64,000 nt of DNA. Origin: Purshia tridentata. Lineage: Eukaryota; Streptophyta; Magnoliopsida; Rosales; Rosaceae. Shown here piece by piece: positions 53,193 through 64,000 of the stretch. Position 1 is the stretch's first letter, and each line of letters starts with the position of its first letter. Where the stretch lies: positions 62,001-126,000 of the forward strand of contig QANT01007905.1 of NCBI GenBank assembly GCA_003254885.1, given 5' to 3'. The notes below the pieces were generated by a model. The model did not search any database and was not told the origin of the DNA. It saw nothing but the letters and a program-made list of their open reading frames with translations. The translations under genes and the position numbers were made by a program.

Positions 53193-54244
53193 TTCAAAGT
53201 GACCTGGAACCATGTATACATTAGCATTATAAACTAAGATGATTAATGCAAACATATATTTTAATGTAGAGAAGAAAGCCAATTATAGGCCCAGGGTGTT
53301 CCCAACAACCAAAAAAGACTAACGACCAATGGTTCCAAGCTGCATGAATAAATTCACAGAAAATCAAGTACTTCAAACAATAATTTGAACTATTGGTGTA
53401 TATTTTCTTTTCTTTTTTACTGTTAAGATAAACTACTTATTATTAGAAAACTTAAAAACTAAAATTCAATATCAGTACACAAATTAAATGTTGTACACCA
53501 CACATATTGGTAGTTAAGGTGGATGCAATATCAACAAGCATCCACTTGATTATGATTATTAAAAGTACTCCTACACAAACAAGGAAAGATGGATAAAGCA
53601 TGGTTTTTCAAAATTTGTATTGTTGAAAACCCAACGGCATCTGAGAAGTACCATCCACTTCTATTTTCCTGTGCTCCCAAGAAGAATAAATTGGCTGTTC
53701 AAAGCATTTTTGTAGTTGTTACAACATAAATATAAGTATAATAACAGGCCCTTTACGGAAACATAACTTCTAAGAAAAACCCAAGTTTAAAACTTTTTAC
53801 TTTCTGCCAATATATTTTCAAATCCATGGACTACACAAATCGTTAAAGAAACAACTGGTAGACTCATAATTCATGTGAACATTGTTTTCGAAAATGTGAT
53901 AGAAGTTCATCCCGTGGACCACTGGTACGGGCCCACAGGTCCAGTGTCACTAAATAAAGAAGTAACATAACATAACCTACGAGACCGTATATACCAAAAT
54001 CAACAACATGAATATTTGTTATTTTGTTGACAAGAATGAGAATTTACTCAACCAAGTACAAAACTGGAATAATAGGGAAGAAGTACCCAAGTTTACTAAT
54101 CGTATCAGGCATTCAGTCTGTTGAAAAATATTTACAAAATTTCAAGTTGAAAATCCGACAAATAACATCTTTTGCCAATCTAACTCAAAGTTTCTTGAGA
54201 AACGAATTATAGATCCGTCTGATATAGAAGAAAGCCACAACTTG

Positions 54245-54282
<38 letters not shown>

Positions 54283-54600
54283 ATGTATACGTAATGAAAT
54301 AGCTCCAAAAGGTCCCTGTTTGGCTCTAAGAAACCGCAAGAAAATAAAATAAAATAAAATTCAGCATCTCATAACCACCAATACAGACACCAAAACGGTA
54401 AAAGATCTTCAGTTATTTTCCTATTAATACAAAGTTAAATGAAGAAATTCAGTACCTGAAGCAATTCAAAACCCTTTTGCTCGGGAAAAAAAAAGGAGGC
54501 AATGTAAACCCTAGAAATTGAAGAGCGAACAGTGATAGTGAGCAGATAAGAAGATGGGAGAGACGTTGTTTTTGTGTGTTTCTATTTTCGGGAAAATGGA
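53193..54600 (-). other. RanGAP1 5' leader with a 1.25-kb intron
   Basis: On the minus strand, TTGCTTCAG|GTACTG at 54456/54455 makes a donor and TGGTTCCAG|GTCACTT at 53204/53203 an acceptor 11 bases before the ATG. The intron (54455-53204) contains a (TA)n run at about 54246-54270. Leader introns are common in plant housekeeping genes. The first exon probably extends to about 54560; that limit is a guess. Confidence 0.65.
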
Positions 54601-55333
54601 ATTTGCTGGGAATCTTTAGGTTTATAGTGTGCGGCTCAGAGTAATCATAGCATCAGATGCCCAGAAAAATCAAAAGAGTGCGTGTGGGGAATTGGAGGGA
54701 AATCATGAAACCCCAAAATCTTCCGACTTTAAAAAAAAAGGGGAGCGAAGCGAGCGTGGGCTTTACGTCGCGTTCTTTGGAATGACAAAAACGGCCCTAG
54801 TTTTCTACTTATTTACATTCTTGGTCATATCATATCCCATCACCGTGCCTTTTAAATCGGTTTGGTTGGGCTTTTCAGAAGCATGGTCTCGACCAATTTG
54901 GACTGGGCCTTTAAATTTCATCAAATAAGAAAATTAGTATAATTTGTCATTATTTACGTAATCTATTAGCTGATTATGAGTTTAACAACATTATTTTGCA
55001 CTTATAACATTCTTTCATGCTGTCGGTGCGGGTCCCACCAGGCCAGCTGTACCCAAATATAATCTGGCCTGCTTCAATAATCAAGACTCAATTAGACTTG
55101 CAAGGAGGGACTGAGCGACATGGATTGAATACTCAATTATATATACCAACCTCTAATAATCAAATGTCAGTTTATTTTATAATGGTTATGTAAATCTGCA
55201 CCATGTAAGTTTGACTCTAACCAGAAACATAAAAAAGTTGACAAAATAAAAGGTGACATAATTTTAAAGTAAAGTGAGCCCCAAGCATAGTTAATGATTA
55301 TATATATAGGCATAATAAAACTGAAATATGTGG
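54601..55333. other. RanGAP1 promoter side and spacer
   Basis: TGGGCY motifs (gttgggcttt, actgggcctt) at about 54865-54912 may belong to the RanGAP1 promoter. No gene was recognised. The 99-codon ORF at 54629-54928 has no domain. Confidence 0.45.
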
Positions 55334-55676
55334 TGTTTGAGAAAAATTCCACATTGAAGATGTGAGAGCCTTGCTAGTGATTTATAAGGATTTGGACTAC
55401 TTCTCCCATTGCCAATTGATTTTAGGATGAATGCCCAGATTCTTTCATGGTATCAGAGCAGGTTATTCACATGATGCGCCTAAACGACCACACGTGCTCT
55501 CACGTCACCCAATATAAATTGTCCACGTGTTAGGCTTGAAATGATGCCACACGTGCGGGGGTGTGTTGAGAAAAATCTCACATTGAAGATGTGAGGGCAT
55601 TGCTAGTGGTTTATAAGGATTTGGACTACTTCTCCTATTGCCAATTGGTTTTGGAATAGATACCCAGATTCCTTCA
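55334..55676 (+). mobile_element. TRIM (terminal-repeat retrotransposon in miniature)
   Basis: Two direct repeats of 114 and 113 bases (55334-55447 and 55564-55676), about 85-90 percent alike by eye, start TG and end CA. Directly after the first is TGGTATCAGAGC (55448-55459), the primer binding site complementary to the 3' end of initiator methionine tRNA. Directly before the second is a purine run GCGGGGGTG (a polypurine tract). The interior is only 116 bases and codes for nothing. The flanks tgtgg (55329-55333) and tgtgt (55677-55681) look like a 5-bp target duplication with one change. All hallmarks of a complete TRIM are therefore present. The orientation is given by primer site and polypurine tract. 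Confidence 0.9.
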
Positions 55677-55988
55677 TGTGTTGGGTTCAATCAATTGTGA
55701 CACAGAGATAGAAAGAGAAGTAGTGACCACACTAACAATAATGCATGTTTCATGGCGCATTTGGACTTTCGTTAACAATTGTGATTAATCCTGATCCACA
55801 CCTTAATGCCCTTTTTACTAATCCTTTTTTCATATATTCATTTCTGGTTACCAATCATTTTCATTACAAGTGACCCACTCTCTGGTTGTCCTATCGTGTG
55901 GCATTACTAAAAACAACAAAAGACCAATATATATGGGGAAATTTTTAACAAAAGCACTTTTAATTATATCTTTGTTTTTAGTTGAGGA

Positions 55989-57234
55989 CAAGGTATTAAA
56001 TTTCGAAATTTTTGGTGAAATTTCGCCGAAAATTTCGTTTTTTTGGGGTATGTAAATTTTAACAACAACCTATTAATTTTTGGCCGAAATTTCCCCGAAA
56101 TTATCGAAATTTCGCCAAAATCACCGAAATTATCGAAATTTCGCCAAAATCACCGAAATTATCGAAATTTCGGCCACCACCAGATCTGATCTGACCTGCA
56201 ATTACCATTTTGCCCTTATGCTTCAAATATTTGTAATTTGAGCTACGTAACTCCGATTCGCAATCCGTTTTCGCCTACATGCTCGTGAGTTCGAGTTCTA
56301 TTCAGAAATGCCAAAATCATAATTTATAAAGATATAATTTAATTATTTCCTCTTAAATCCAAACTTTTATATTAAGGGTATACTTGTCCAAATCTTTAAA
56401 TAAATCACCAATCAACGATCAGAGTCCAAAAAATGTTTCGATAATTCCTATGGGTTCCTCTCATCTTGTACCATTTTTTATCACCTTAACTTTAAATTTT
56501 AATTACCCATACCTCATTCAATTTAATTTATATATTTCTAAATAATTCTCAATAACTTCTATAAATATTTAATTACTTAAATTAATTCGTCAAAAATCCT
56601 TATAACCTCAAATAAATATCTAAGAATCTCTAAACATTTATTTTGTCTCCACTCCAACAATCTCCAAACCTTAAATAATGCACATAACAAAAATCATAAC
56701 CTCAAATAATATTCCATGAATCTTCAAAACTTGTTATTGTCTCCAAATCAATTTAAGAACATTTTCTTAGGTCTCACAACTTAACTTCTCTTTAAGCTTT
56801 TTCAGTCCATAACCAATAAATTAACATTCTTAATAAAATTCAAATCAAATTATTATATGATTATTTATGTTTAATTTATGATTCAAAATTATAGTATAAA
56901 TAAAACTAAGACATTTATTCAATAAAACATATGTAATTATTAATTTGTGAACCATTTTTTGTACAGTATTTGTCTCCAGCGCGCATTATATTCATCTTAT
57001 ATCATATGAAACCCATTATATAATTTAGTTTCTTCAATGTTTTTTATCAAAGTAGTAGATAATATGTTAAATAAACATATGGTAAAGTTTCATTCAAAAT
57101 TTTTGTATTTTATTAATAATTTCCATCATTTCCGTTTAATTTCTATCGAAATTTAAAATTTTCCGAAATTTCCGTCGAAATTTTCGTCGAAATTTTCATC
57201 GAAAATTTCCACAAAACCGAAATTTAACTCCTTG
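55989..57234. mobile_element. Non-autonomous inverted-repeat element with AAATTTCG-rich ends
   Basis: The left end (CAAGGTATTAAATTTCG) matches the right end in reverse complement (CAAGGAGTTAAATTTCG) with two differences. Both subterminal zones are packed with CGAAATTTCG-like words: about 55998-56170 on the left, including a 35-base unit (accgaaattatcgaaatttc, gccaaaatc) in about 2.5 tandem copies, and about 57120-57215 on the right. The 900-base middle is AT-rich and has no coding remnant. Dense subterminal repeats are typical of hAT and CACTA elements, and CA-starting ends favour hAT. I could not find an 8-bp target duplication at these limits, so ends and class are provisional. Confidence 0.6.
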
Positions 57235-58528
57235 CTTAAAACTCAACAATTGGGACAATGTTTGTCATCAACCACATTATTTATCAACTAATATTAATAT
57301 AGTATTTATCAACTACATTATTGGCATTGACCACATTATTTATCAACTAATAGTCTAAAATTAATTAATATAGTATTTTGGTCGAAAATATCAATAAAAG
57401 ATGCCATATCATAGGCACACTATTTTTGGCATTGATATTCAATAAAGTAATAAGTTGGTCTGAAGTCCCATCTTTTCAAGGACTATTTGGATTTTGGACA
57501 TTATCTTTGGCGAGTAGGATTTCACAGTTTTAGTAGCGAGCGAGCATCGGTTTTCGAAAAGTTGAAAACACAGGCTCCAAATCTTAGACCGCGCAAGCGA
57601 GCACTAGCAGACAGACGTAGACCCAACGATACCTTCTCACACACGAATCTCGGATTTTCTATTTCCAATTTTGTCCCTATTCCCAAAACAAACAAATTTT
57701 ATTTACTCTTCGCGCTCTCTCTCTGTAGCCTTGGCCACCGCTACAGTGCGCCTGGGGCGCACACTGCTGTCCAGTTTTGTCCTCCTCCGCTTATCCTGCG
57801 CACACGTGACCCGCCACACTCTTTTACTGACAAGCCAAGTCTGTTTTACAGTTGGAGCAATACTGAAGAGACTGAGAACAAAGGAAAAGGCTTTTGAAGA
57901 ATGGCAGAAGAGGAGCCTTCTCGAGCTGCTCCGTGTTTTGGATCTCTTGGGGTTCGCAACAAACGACGTGTCGTATGTACGGGTCTCTTTCCTTCGGCGC
58001 TTTTCATGGTCGTCTCTATTCGATCTTCAGCCTCATCAGTTTCAACTGCTTTCCTTGGTCCATAATCCATTGCTTCCTGCAGACATGCAGAAAAACAGAT
58101 GCAGTTTTAGTACGTCGTCGTTTTGCGGTGAATGGTTGCTTTCGTAGCTCTGCAATATTTATTTTTGCAGAGGCTCGTTGTTGTTTGTTCTTTACTCGTT
58201 TATTAAGCAGTCCCGATCCAATTATTGTACGGACAGTCCTTTTTCTGGGTTTCTTATTTTTTTCATGTGTTTTGGGTCTTTGATATTTGCTCTAGTTTAT
58301 GGTATTTTGGGAAGATAAATGGGGTTTGGAGGAAATGTGAGCTTTTTGGTGAAATGGGTTTTTAAGAAAATTGGTTCATGGTCTTGCATTTTTGAAATGG
58401 GGAACTGGGCTTGGTAGATTTCATGGAGGTTTGAGTTTTTGGCTTCACAAGCTCTCAACTTTTGTCGGAGGTGGAGTTTTCGGTTTGGAAGGAAGGTTTT
58501 GAGGTTTTTTCAGTGGTAGAGAAGAAAA
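57235..58528 (+). other. Promoter and long 5' leader of the TRM-like gene
   Basis: No separate gene was recognised. Open frames at 57487-57897, 57671-58147 and 57894-58283 overlap one another and have no domain, as expected for a GC-richer leader. A possible upstream ORF starts at 57901 (MAEEEPSRAAPCFGSLGVRN) and stops near 58065. Much of 58150-58520 is T/G-rich and could be a leader intron. Confidence 0.45.
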
Positions 58529-60775
58529 ATGAATGATAGTACAGGGAAAGCGGCGTCGTGTTTGGCCATAACAGATAAGCGGACGCATAGGCCTGGTGGT
58601 TGTGTTGGCATTTTCATGCAGCTTTTCGATTGGAACCGCAGGTTAGCCAAGAAAAAGCTCTTCTCCAGGAAATTGCTTCCTCCATGTGAGTATTTTTCCC
58701 ATCATATAAAGCTGCATTGCTCTTCTTTATAAGCTTATCTTACTTCCTATCTGATAAAAAAGATGTTTGATGATATTTTTGTGTTATTTTGTTGTATCTA
58801 TCAGCTCGTGCAAAACAAGTTTCTAAGAAGTTTAAAGATGAGAAGATGCCCAGATCGAAGCTTCATTTGGTATACGTCACATTTTCCCTTTTTTATTTGG
58901 ATTCTTGTTTTTCACGTACTTTTCTTGGTGGGTTTGATTATTTTAACTCCCTTTTTTTTGGTTGGCATGCTTGGTGTTTTTGAATCATAGATTGCTGATG
59001 AAAATAGTGGGGGGTTCCCAAATGTGAGGAAAAATGTGAATCGTAGCGTTGTTGAGCATAAGCACGAGCTGCGAGCTCCGAGTTTGGTTGCTAGGCTAAT
59101 GGGTCTTGAAACCATGCCTACTGCACGTGAGAAGCCCAAGAAACCTTCATTTACGGATGCTTGTGATAGTGGAGAGCAGAAATTTGTGAATAACCATAGT
59201 GGTTCTGATAGAGAAGAGTTGAATTGGGACAAAGGAAATGCAAAGCTTGAATCAAGGCCTCAGAAGCTTCAGAAAATGGGACCTTATGAGAAAAGGGCAG
59301 TGACTCGGTTTGGAGCTGAGACACTTCAAATTAAGAGTGTTCTGTCACGGTCGAGAAAGCATCATCATCACCCAAAGCTTGCTTCTTCAGTAAAGAGTCC
59401 GAGGATTCCTTCTGGGAAAAATGCTTCTCGAACCTCTCGGTTGATTGATGCTGCTACTAAAATTTTGGAACCTGGGCTGCAGTCTACAAATAGAGCAAAA
59501 TGCACTCTCACTTACTCAAGTACTTTTCATTATCCTCATATCGATGAGGTTGTGGCAGATGGAACAGTGGTTCAATCACCAGAGATATCTAAACAAACAG
59601 GTTATAATGCTGGTGCTGCCAATTCTTTGATGGGCCATACTTCTTGCAAAAATTGCGGTAATTTGGTAGATGTTGTGGACTTGAGGTCGAAAGTGGAGGA
59701 ACAACAATCTGCTTTTCCATCCTTTGCTTCAAATATTGTCAATGCCTCTTCGCCAGTAGCAGAACGAGGCAAGTCATCCGTATCCTCCTTTGGGCAAGAA
59801 AAAGATGCAATTTCTCAGGGAACTCAGGAACAACCCTTACCAGTTTCTGGTCAAAAGGGCATACGATCCCTTGGTGAACCTGTTACAGAAAGAAATTCTT
59901 TGCTTCCTGAAGGTCAAGCTTCATGCCAGTTGTCGCTGGACCAACCATGCAAACTTCAGAATGAAGAATCATCTTCTATCACCTTAAAGCACAGGTCTCA
60001 GATGCAGCAACAAATGTCACTAGGAAGGGAAAGAATGCCACCGAAATCGAAACTAAATAATCTTGATGGCAGAAGAGCCTCATCAGCTGCAAATGCTGTT
60101 AGAGGGACCAAAGACTTTGTTGCCTTGAACCGAAGTCTAAGTGGCCGCACCCAACCGAGGGTGCCTACCAGAATGAACGAGTCTAAGTTTGACACAGAGA
60201 GGAAAACCCTTACTGGGAAAGATGATTACCCACCACAGTTAAGAACTTCAATCCGTAAAAGGAGGATGATCAATGCTAGTGGCCAAGTTGAAGGTAGAGG
60301 TTTTGTTAGTTCAACTGCCACAAGGCCAAGGAATGCTCAGTTTGATTCGCCATCAGGAAAAGGATTAGAAAATGGTGCTCACTTGATGAACAACACTTGT
60401 GCTAAAAGTAAATTATCTGCTCAGAGAGAAGGTAACAGAGCTTATGGAAATAAGGACACAGATGTTATTTCATTCACATTTAATTCCCCTATAAGGAACA
60501 AGACTGGAATCCCCTCAGAAATGGAGGGTGTAAGCATGGACAATGACAAAAAGACATATTTCCAAAAACCATTGCCACTGAATGGAGATGCTATTGGTGC
60601 CTTTCTGGAGCAAAAATTAAGGGAGCTAGCTTGTCAAGAAGATGATGATTTGGAAACAGGTGCTTCATCCAAGAGATCCACTGCTATGATTCTTCAAGAG
60701 TTAATATCTACCTTGACTGCAGACCGTTCTATTTCTCATGATGGTGACGTGGCCAAGAAAGATATAAAATCACCA
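58529..60775 (+). CDS. TRM/LONGIFOLIA-like protein (VARLMGL family), 3' end beyond the window
   Basis: TON1-recruiting-motif proteins link TON1 and PP2A to cortical microtubules and shape cell growth. Three exons join in phase: 58529-58685, 58805-58869 and 58991-60775, giving the first 669 residues. The start MNDSTGKAASCLAITDKRTH, then RPGGCVGIFMQLFDWNRRLA, is the family N-terminus, followed by KKLFSRKLLPP. Exon 3 opens with RAPSLVARLMGLETMP, the VARLMGL motif shared by LONGIFOLIA and TRM proteins. The rest is Ser/Lys-rich and disordered, with DVISFTFNSPIRNKTGIP and AFLEQKLRELACQEDDDLET near its end. Layout fits the TRM6/7/8 branch (At3g05750, At3g58650, At5g26910, from memory). The exon ends at a GT donor in phase 0. 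The usual C-terminal part, with the DUF4378-type motif, was not found in the remaining 3.2 kb. It either follows a long intron or has been lost. Confidence 0.85.
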
Positions 60776-60872
60776 GTAAGTTCTTTTTTCTATGATACAT
60801 TGTTCTATTTCTCATGATGGTGACATGGCCAGTACAAATATAAAATCTTTTCTATTGATACATTACTCAAAA
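60726..60872. repeat. Tandem duplication across the exon 3 donor of the TRM-like gene
   Basis: About 76 bases (60726-60801, ttctatttctcatgatggtg onward) are repeated directly after themselves (60802 to about 60872). Copy 1 spans the end of exon 3, its GT donor and the start of the intron. Copy 2 lies in the intron and has lost the dozen bases that hold the donor. Confidence 0.85.
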
Positions 60873-63800
60873 TCCTAACTGTTGAGCCAATTTACATCCC
60901 CTCATTTTTGGTGTGCTTCAGGGGGCTGAGGTCACTTTGCCTTACTCCTCACCAGTTGTAGCTACAATGTTGTTTCCAATTGTCGTTTATTAGGAGCCAT
61001 TTGTGATAAAAAATGGAAAAAAATTTTAAAACAGCACACTTGGATGTCAGCTTGCATGTCTATACAAAAATCATTTGGTGGAAGTTAGACTTTATTTGAC
61101 TATTTTGAGAGAACAGTGTTTCTGAATTTTGGGTAGTTTCTGACAAAATGAAGTCTGAGAACTTTAAATAGCAATTTTATGATTTTTCTTATTTGATAAA
61201 CTTTTTTGTTGGCTTATTATGTGTCATTATTCGAATTAATCAGTTATTACTTGTATGTGTCCAATATGATGGCTTTTAGGAATTTCGTTTTAGATGTATG
61301 ATTGGAGTTCTCAAAATGGAAAATGTAGTACTGGGTTAGTTATAGGAATGATGTGTGACATATTCAACTGCCATCAGGAATGTCAATACATCCAAGATCT
61401 CCCATTAAATGTTGTAGATATTGATGGAAGATAGTTAGGCATTTTTCAAGTTGGATAACTATTATAAAGGTTTAGTCATATTAGGTTGCATCACTGTGAA
61501 TCCTGATCATGTTTTATATAGTTGGAGATTCATTTCTATATATATTGTGAATACAAACAGAGAAGTTATGGAACTAGGAAGGTTAAATAAAATGGAAAGA
61601 TCACTGTTTCTGGTTGGATTCATTAGTCCTGCTGGAACTTTTTGAGTACTTGCATAGGATGACTGTTCCACCAAGCTAGTTTGGGTTTTGACACCATGTC
61701 TGAAATATGAAGCAGAATGGCAACCCTTTCTTAATCATTATAACAAACTTGACTATGGATTTAGTTTATCAATTGTCATGCCCTATAGGGCCTTTGTGAG
61801 TGCTTACCCACTCTGTTAACAATAATTATTGTGGCATCTACTTGGTATGGAGGTTGCGCCTGCATTGTGAACCATGCTACTTGTAATTTAGATGATGACA
61901 GGAATGAAGAGGATTTCAAGTATTGAGAACATATGATATTGCATAAGATCAGGTTCCCAATTTGGAAAGTTAATTCAGTAAGGCGTTCTGTATGGACTAT
62001 TAATTCAGTTTTTTCAAGCTTTCCTTAATAATATCAACAAAAATTTCATATTGCATTGACCAACCAGGTGCAGATCCTTGGTTGTATTTTGTAGAGTGAC
62101 TCTCGGTTCTCAGTGACTGACTGTAAGAAAGATTATCAACTCTTCAGGAATTACATTTACGGGCTGGTTGTTAGTACATTTGCTTCCATATCTTGTGTAT
62201 TCTTAGTGAAAAATTATATGGAGGAGCATTCGTCTTGTGATGCAGAACCAATAGGGAGAAATATTAGAGGAGAGAAGGGGAGGGAGAAAGAGAAGAGAGG
62301 GCAAGGAAGCAGAACAAGAGGGGTAACTAGGGTTTCAACATTTCATACATTCAAGCTTGTCCCCAAAAAGTCACATTGTAACCAATTTATCCCTTCAATC
62401 CAAAATTTACTCGAAATTAAAATCCCATAAAATCCCCATTTGACCATTTTGCATGGATAAGGATACAAGATATGTGGTATGGTATGATAATCTCTAGAGC
62501 ACCAAAATTAGGCTATCGATACGTCTAGGATACAGCAATATACGAAATAATCTCTAGAGCGATCAATCTGCACTGTCGATATCATTGTTGCTCGATACAT
62601 GAAGGACGCTTTCTGATAGGACTGTGTATTTTAGGGTGTAGTTTTGCAATGTAGATCTTAGATTTTAGGTCCCAATACCTGAGAGCTAAAACCTAGAATC
62701 TAAGTGATGAACGAGTGCCAATTGATCTGTGCCTGAAAAAATACACAAAATTTGCACAGGCTGATTGATTGAAACCTTTTATCCTGTGTGTGGTTAAACG
62801 TTCTAGAGACAGACTGAACCCACACACACACACACATATGAATTGGTTTTTTTTTTTTTTTTTCCTTTTGTTCTTTCTATTTTGTTTTCATATTATCCCT
62901 TAACATTCCAAAGTACCAAAATGGTCTCCCTTTCTTAAATTCAATTCCAAAGCTTTTTAAAATTACCTAGACAGGCTAGACCCAACTTTTAAAAAAAGAT
63001 ATAATAAAAAGTTTAAAACCTACTGGTCTCCCATTACTTCCCTAAAAGTAGGTTATGCCCAGGAGGAGACCTATGAAAGTTCTTATGGTGGACCTTTAAT
63101 TTCTTAGAAAAACTGTACTGTGGACTTTGTTTGAGAAACAATTAGTATCAATCAGATGTTTTACTTGACCGAGTATCCATCACATGGCAAGGTGACTAGT
63201 CTAGAAGTAATTGACGAAACTGCAGTTGAATGCTTGATGAGGAGTCCTGGTCAATTACTTATGGGAAACTTGGTTGGGAAAAGGACTATTATGATGCATT
63301 ACAACCTCTAGTTACTTAACTGAGCGTTTCTATTAGACCCATGATGAAATGTAATTGAAGCAAAAAACCAATGGTAGAAATGAGGATCAGAAAAGAAAAA
63401 AGAAACAGCTGGCTTGGAAGTTCCCAGAAGTTACTATCTTATTATCCTATCATTTTCCATAAAGTTAGAGTGAGATGAATGAGGTAGAGACTTGCTGATT
63501 GTTGTGCTAAAATCTAATTTGCTAGCAGAATAAAGGAAGGATTGAATCCTTCATGGGAAATATAAAGGAAAAGAAAGTGAACTTGTTTTGAGGTGACATG
63601 TTAGGGGTAAAACTGATTGATGCAAAAATGAGGGAAAAATTAATGTCAAATGTTCCTCATGCCAAGTGGCCTTTTTATAGAGGTTAATGGCCTATGAGAC
63701 TCCAAACCCAGGTTGGTGGGTGTGAGCCTCTACACCTGCATGGTAATCATTAATATTGTTCTGGTTGACAAACATGTGAAGGTAAAGTCTTTAAAATGTT

Positions 63801-64000
63801 ATTTGCTCCAGTCCGAAAAAAATAAAATTGTTAATGTGATTCACCTTCAAATTTTACTGCTTAAAGTTTCTGCTGAAATATCTTCAGTTGTTAAAGCTTG
63901 GTTACATTGCCATGCAAGATTAGTTCTTTATGTTTTCCTTTTTTGCCATCATTAAGTTCTCTTGGCAAATAGAAATTATTGTTAGTCTCTCTGTTAATGT
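60873..64000. other. Probable long intron or 3' flank of the TRM-like gene
   Basis: No further exon was recognised by eye. Items seen are a purine-rich zone at about 62255-62330, two copies of ATAATCTCTAGAGC (about 62488 and 62550), a (ca)n run followed by poly-T at about 62821-62862, and ORFs up to 105 codons without a domain. A transposon insertion is possible but unproven. Confidence 0.4.

Noticed and set aside
55334-55676. Reading the duplicated block as a plain tandem repeat
   Set aside because: The primer site and polypurine tract sit exactly at the inner repeat borders, and the ends are TG...CA, which fits a retroelement instead.
57487-58147. ORFs of 136 and 158 codons before the TRM-like gene
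   Set aside because: Two overlapping frames, both open and both without a domain, in a GC-richer leader; judged chance.

Overview
This is nuclear DNA from a flowering plant, almost certainly a eudicot. Genes are broken into many short exons by AT-rich GT-AG introns, spacers carry (AT)n and (GA)n tracts and miniature transposons, and every recognised protein has a close land-plant counterpart, several of them chloroplast proteins. The genus cannot be fixed from the sequence alone; a rosid is a guess. No bacterial operons, CRISPR arrays, rRNA or tRNA genes were seen. The exon joins were worked out by hand from splice signals, reading phase and protein-family similarity.

Left part (1-25 kb): on the minus strand lie the TFIIH helicase XPD/UVH6, a p31comet (MAD2L1BP-like) HORMA protein, the chloroplast translocase subunit SCY2 (which carries an apparent one-base frameshift in exon 8), a small conserved plant protein of unknown function ending in FLPKEWTY, and a mitochondrial-type PPR protein like At4g02820. 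On the plus strand, divergent from the PPR gene, is the 14-exon mitochondrial Rho GTPase MIRO.

Middle (25-42 kb): about 7 kb without a convincing gene, then an intronless FANTASTIC FOUR (FAF) gene, about 3.7 kb of spacer, and the 11-exon gene for the chloroplast dynamin-like GTPase FZL. An unusual 144-base foldback sits in the first FZL intron.

Right part (42-64 kb): a small lysine-rich coiled-coil gene (plus) divergent from FZL, a leucine-zipper/coiled-coil gene (minus), a 908-bp Mutator-like element with a perfect 9-bp target duplication, the chloroplast RNA-binding protein CSP41a (plus), RanGAP1 (minus), a complete 343-bp TRIM retroelement, a roughly 1.25-kb inverted-repeat element rich in AAATTTCG, and a TRM/LONGIFOLIA-like gene (plus) that continues past the right edge.

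The genes are mostly housekeeping or organelle functions and do not form one pathway. The order is informative. From memory of Arabidopsis locus numbers, FZL, FAF, p31comet-like and XPD match At1g03160-At1g03190. FAF1, the PPR and perhaps the coiled-coil gene match At4g02800-At4g02820. RanGAP1, CSP41a and MIRO2 match At3g63130-At3g63150. The window thus looks like an interleaved, less fractionated version of gene blocks that are scattered in Arabidopsis.
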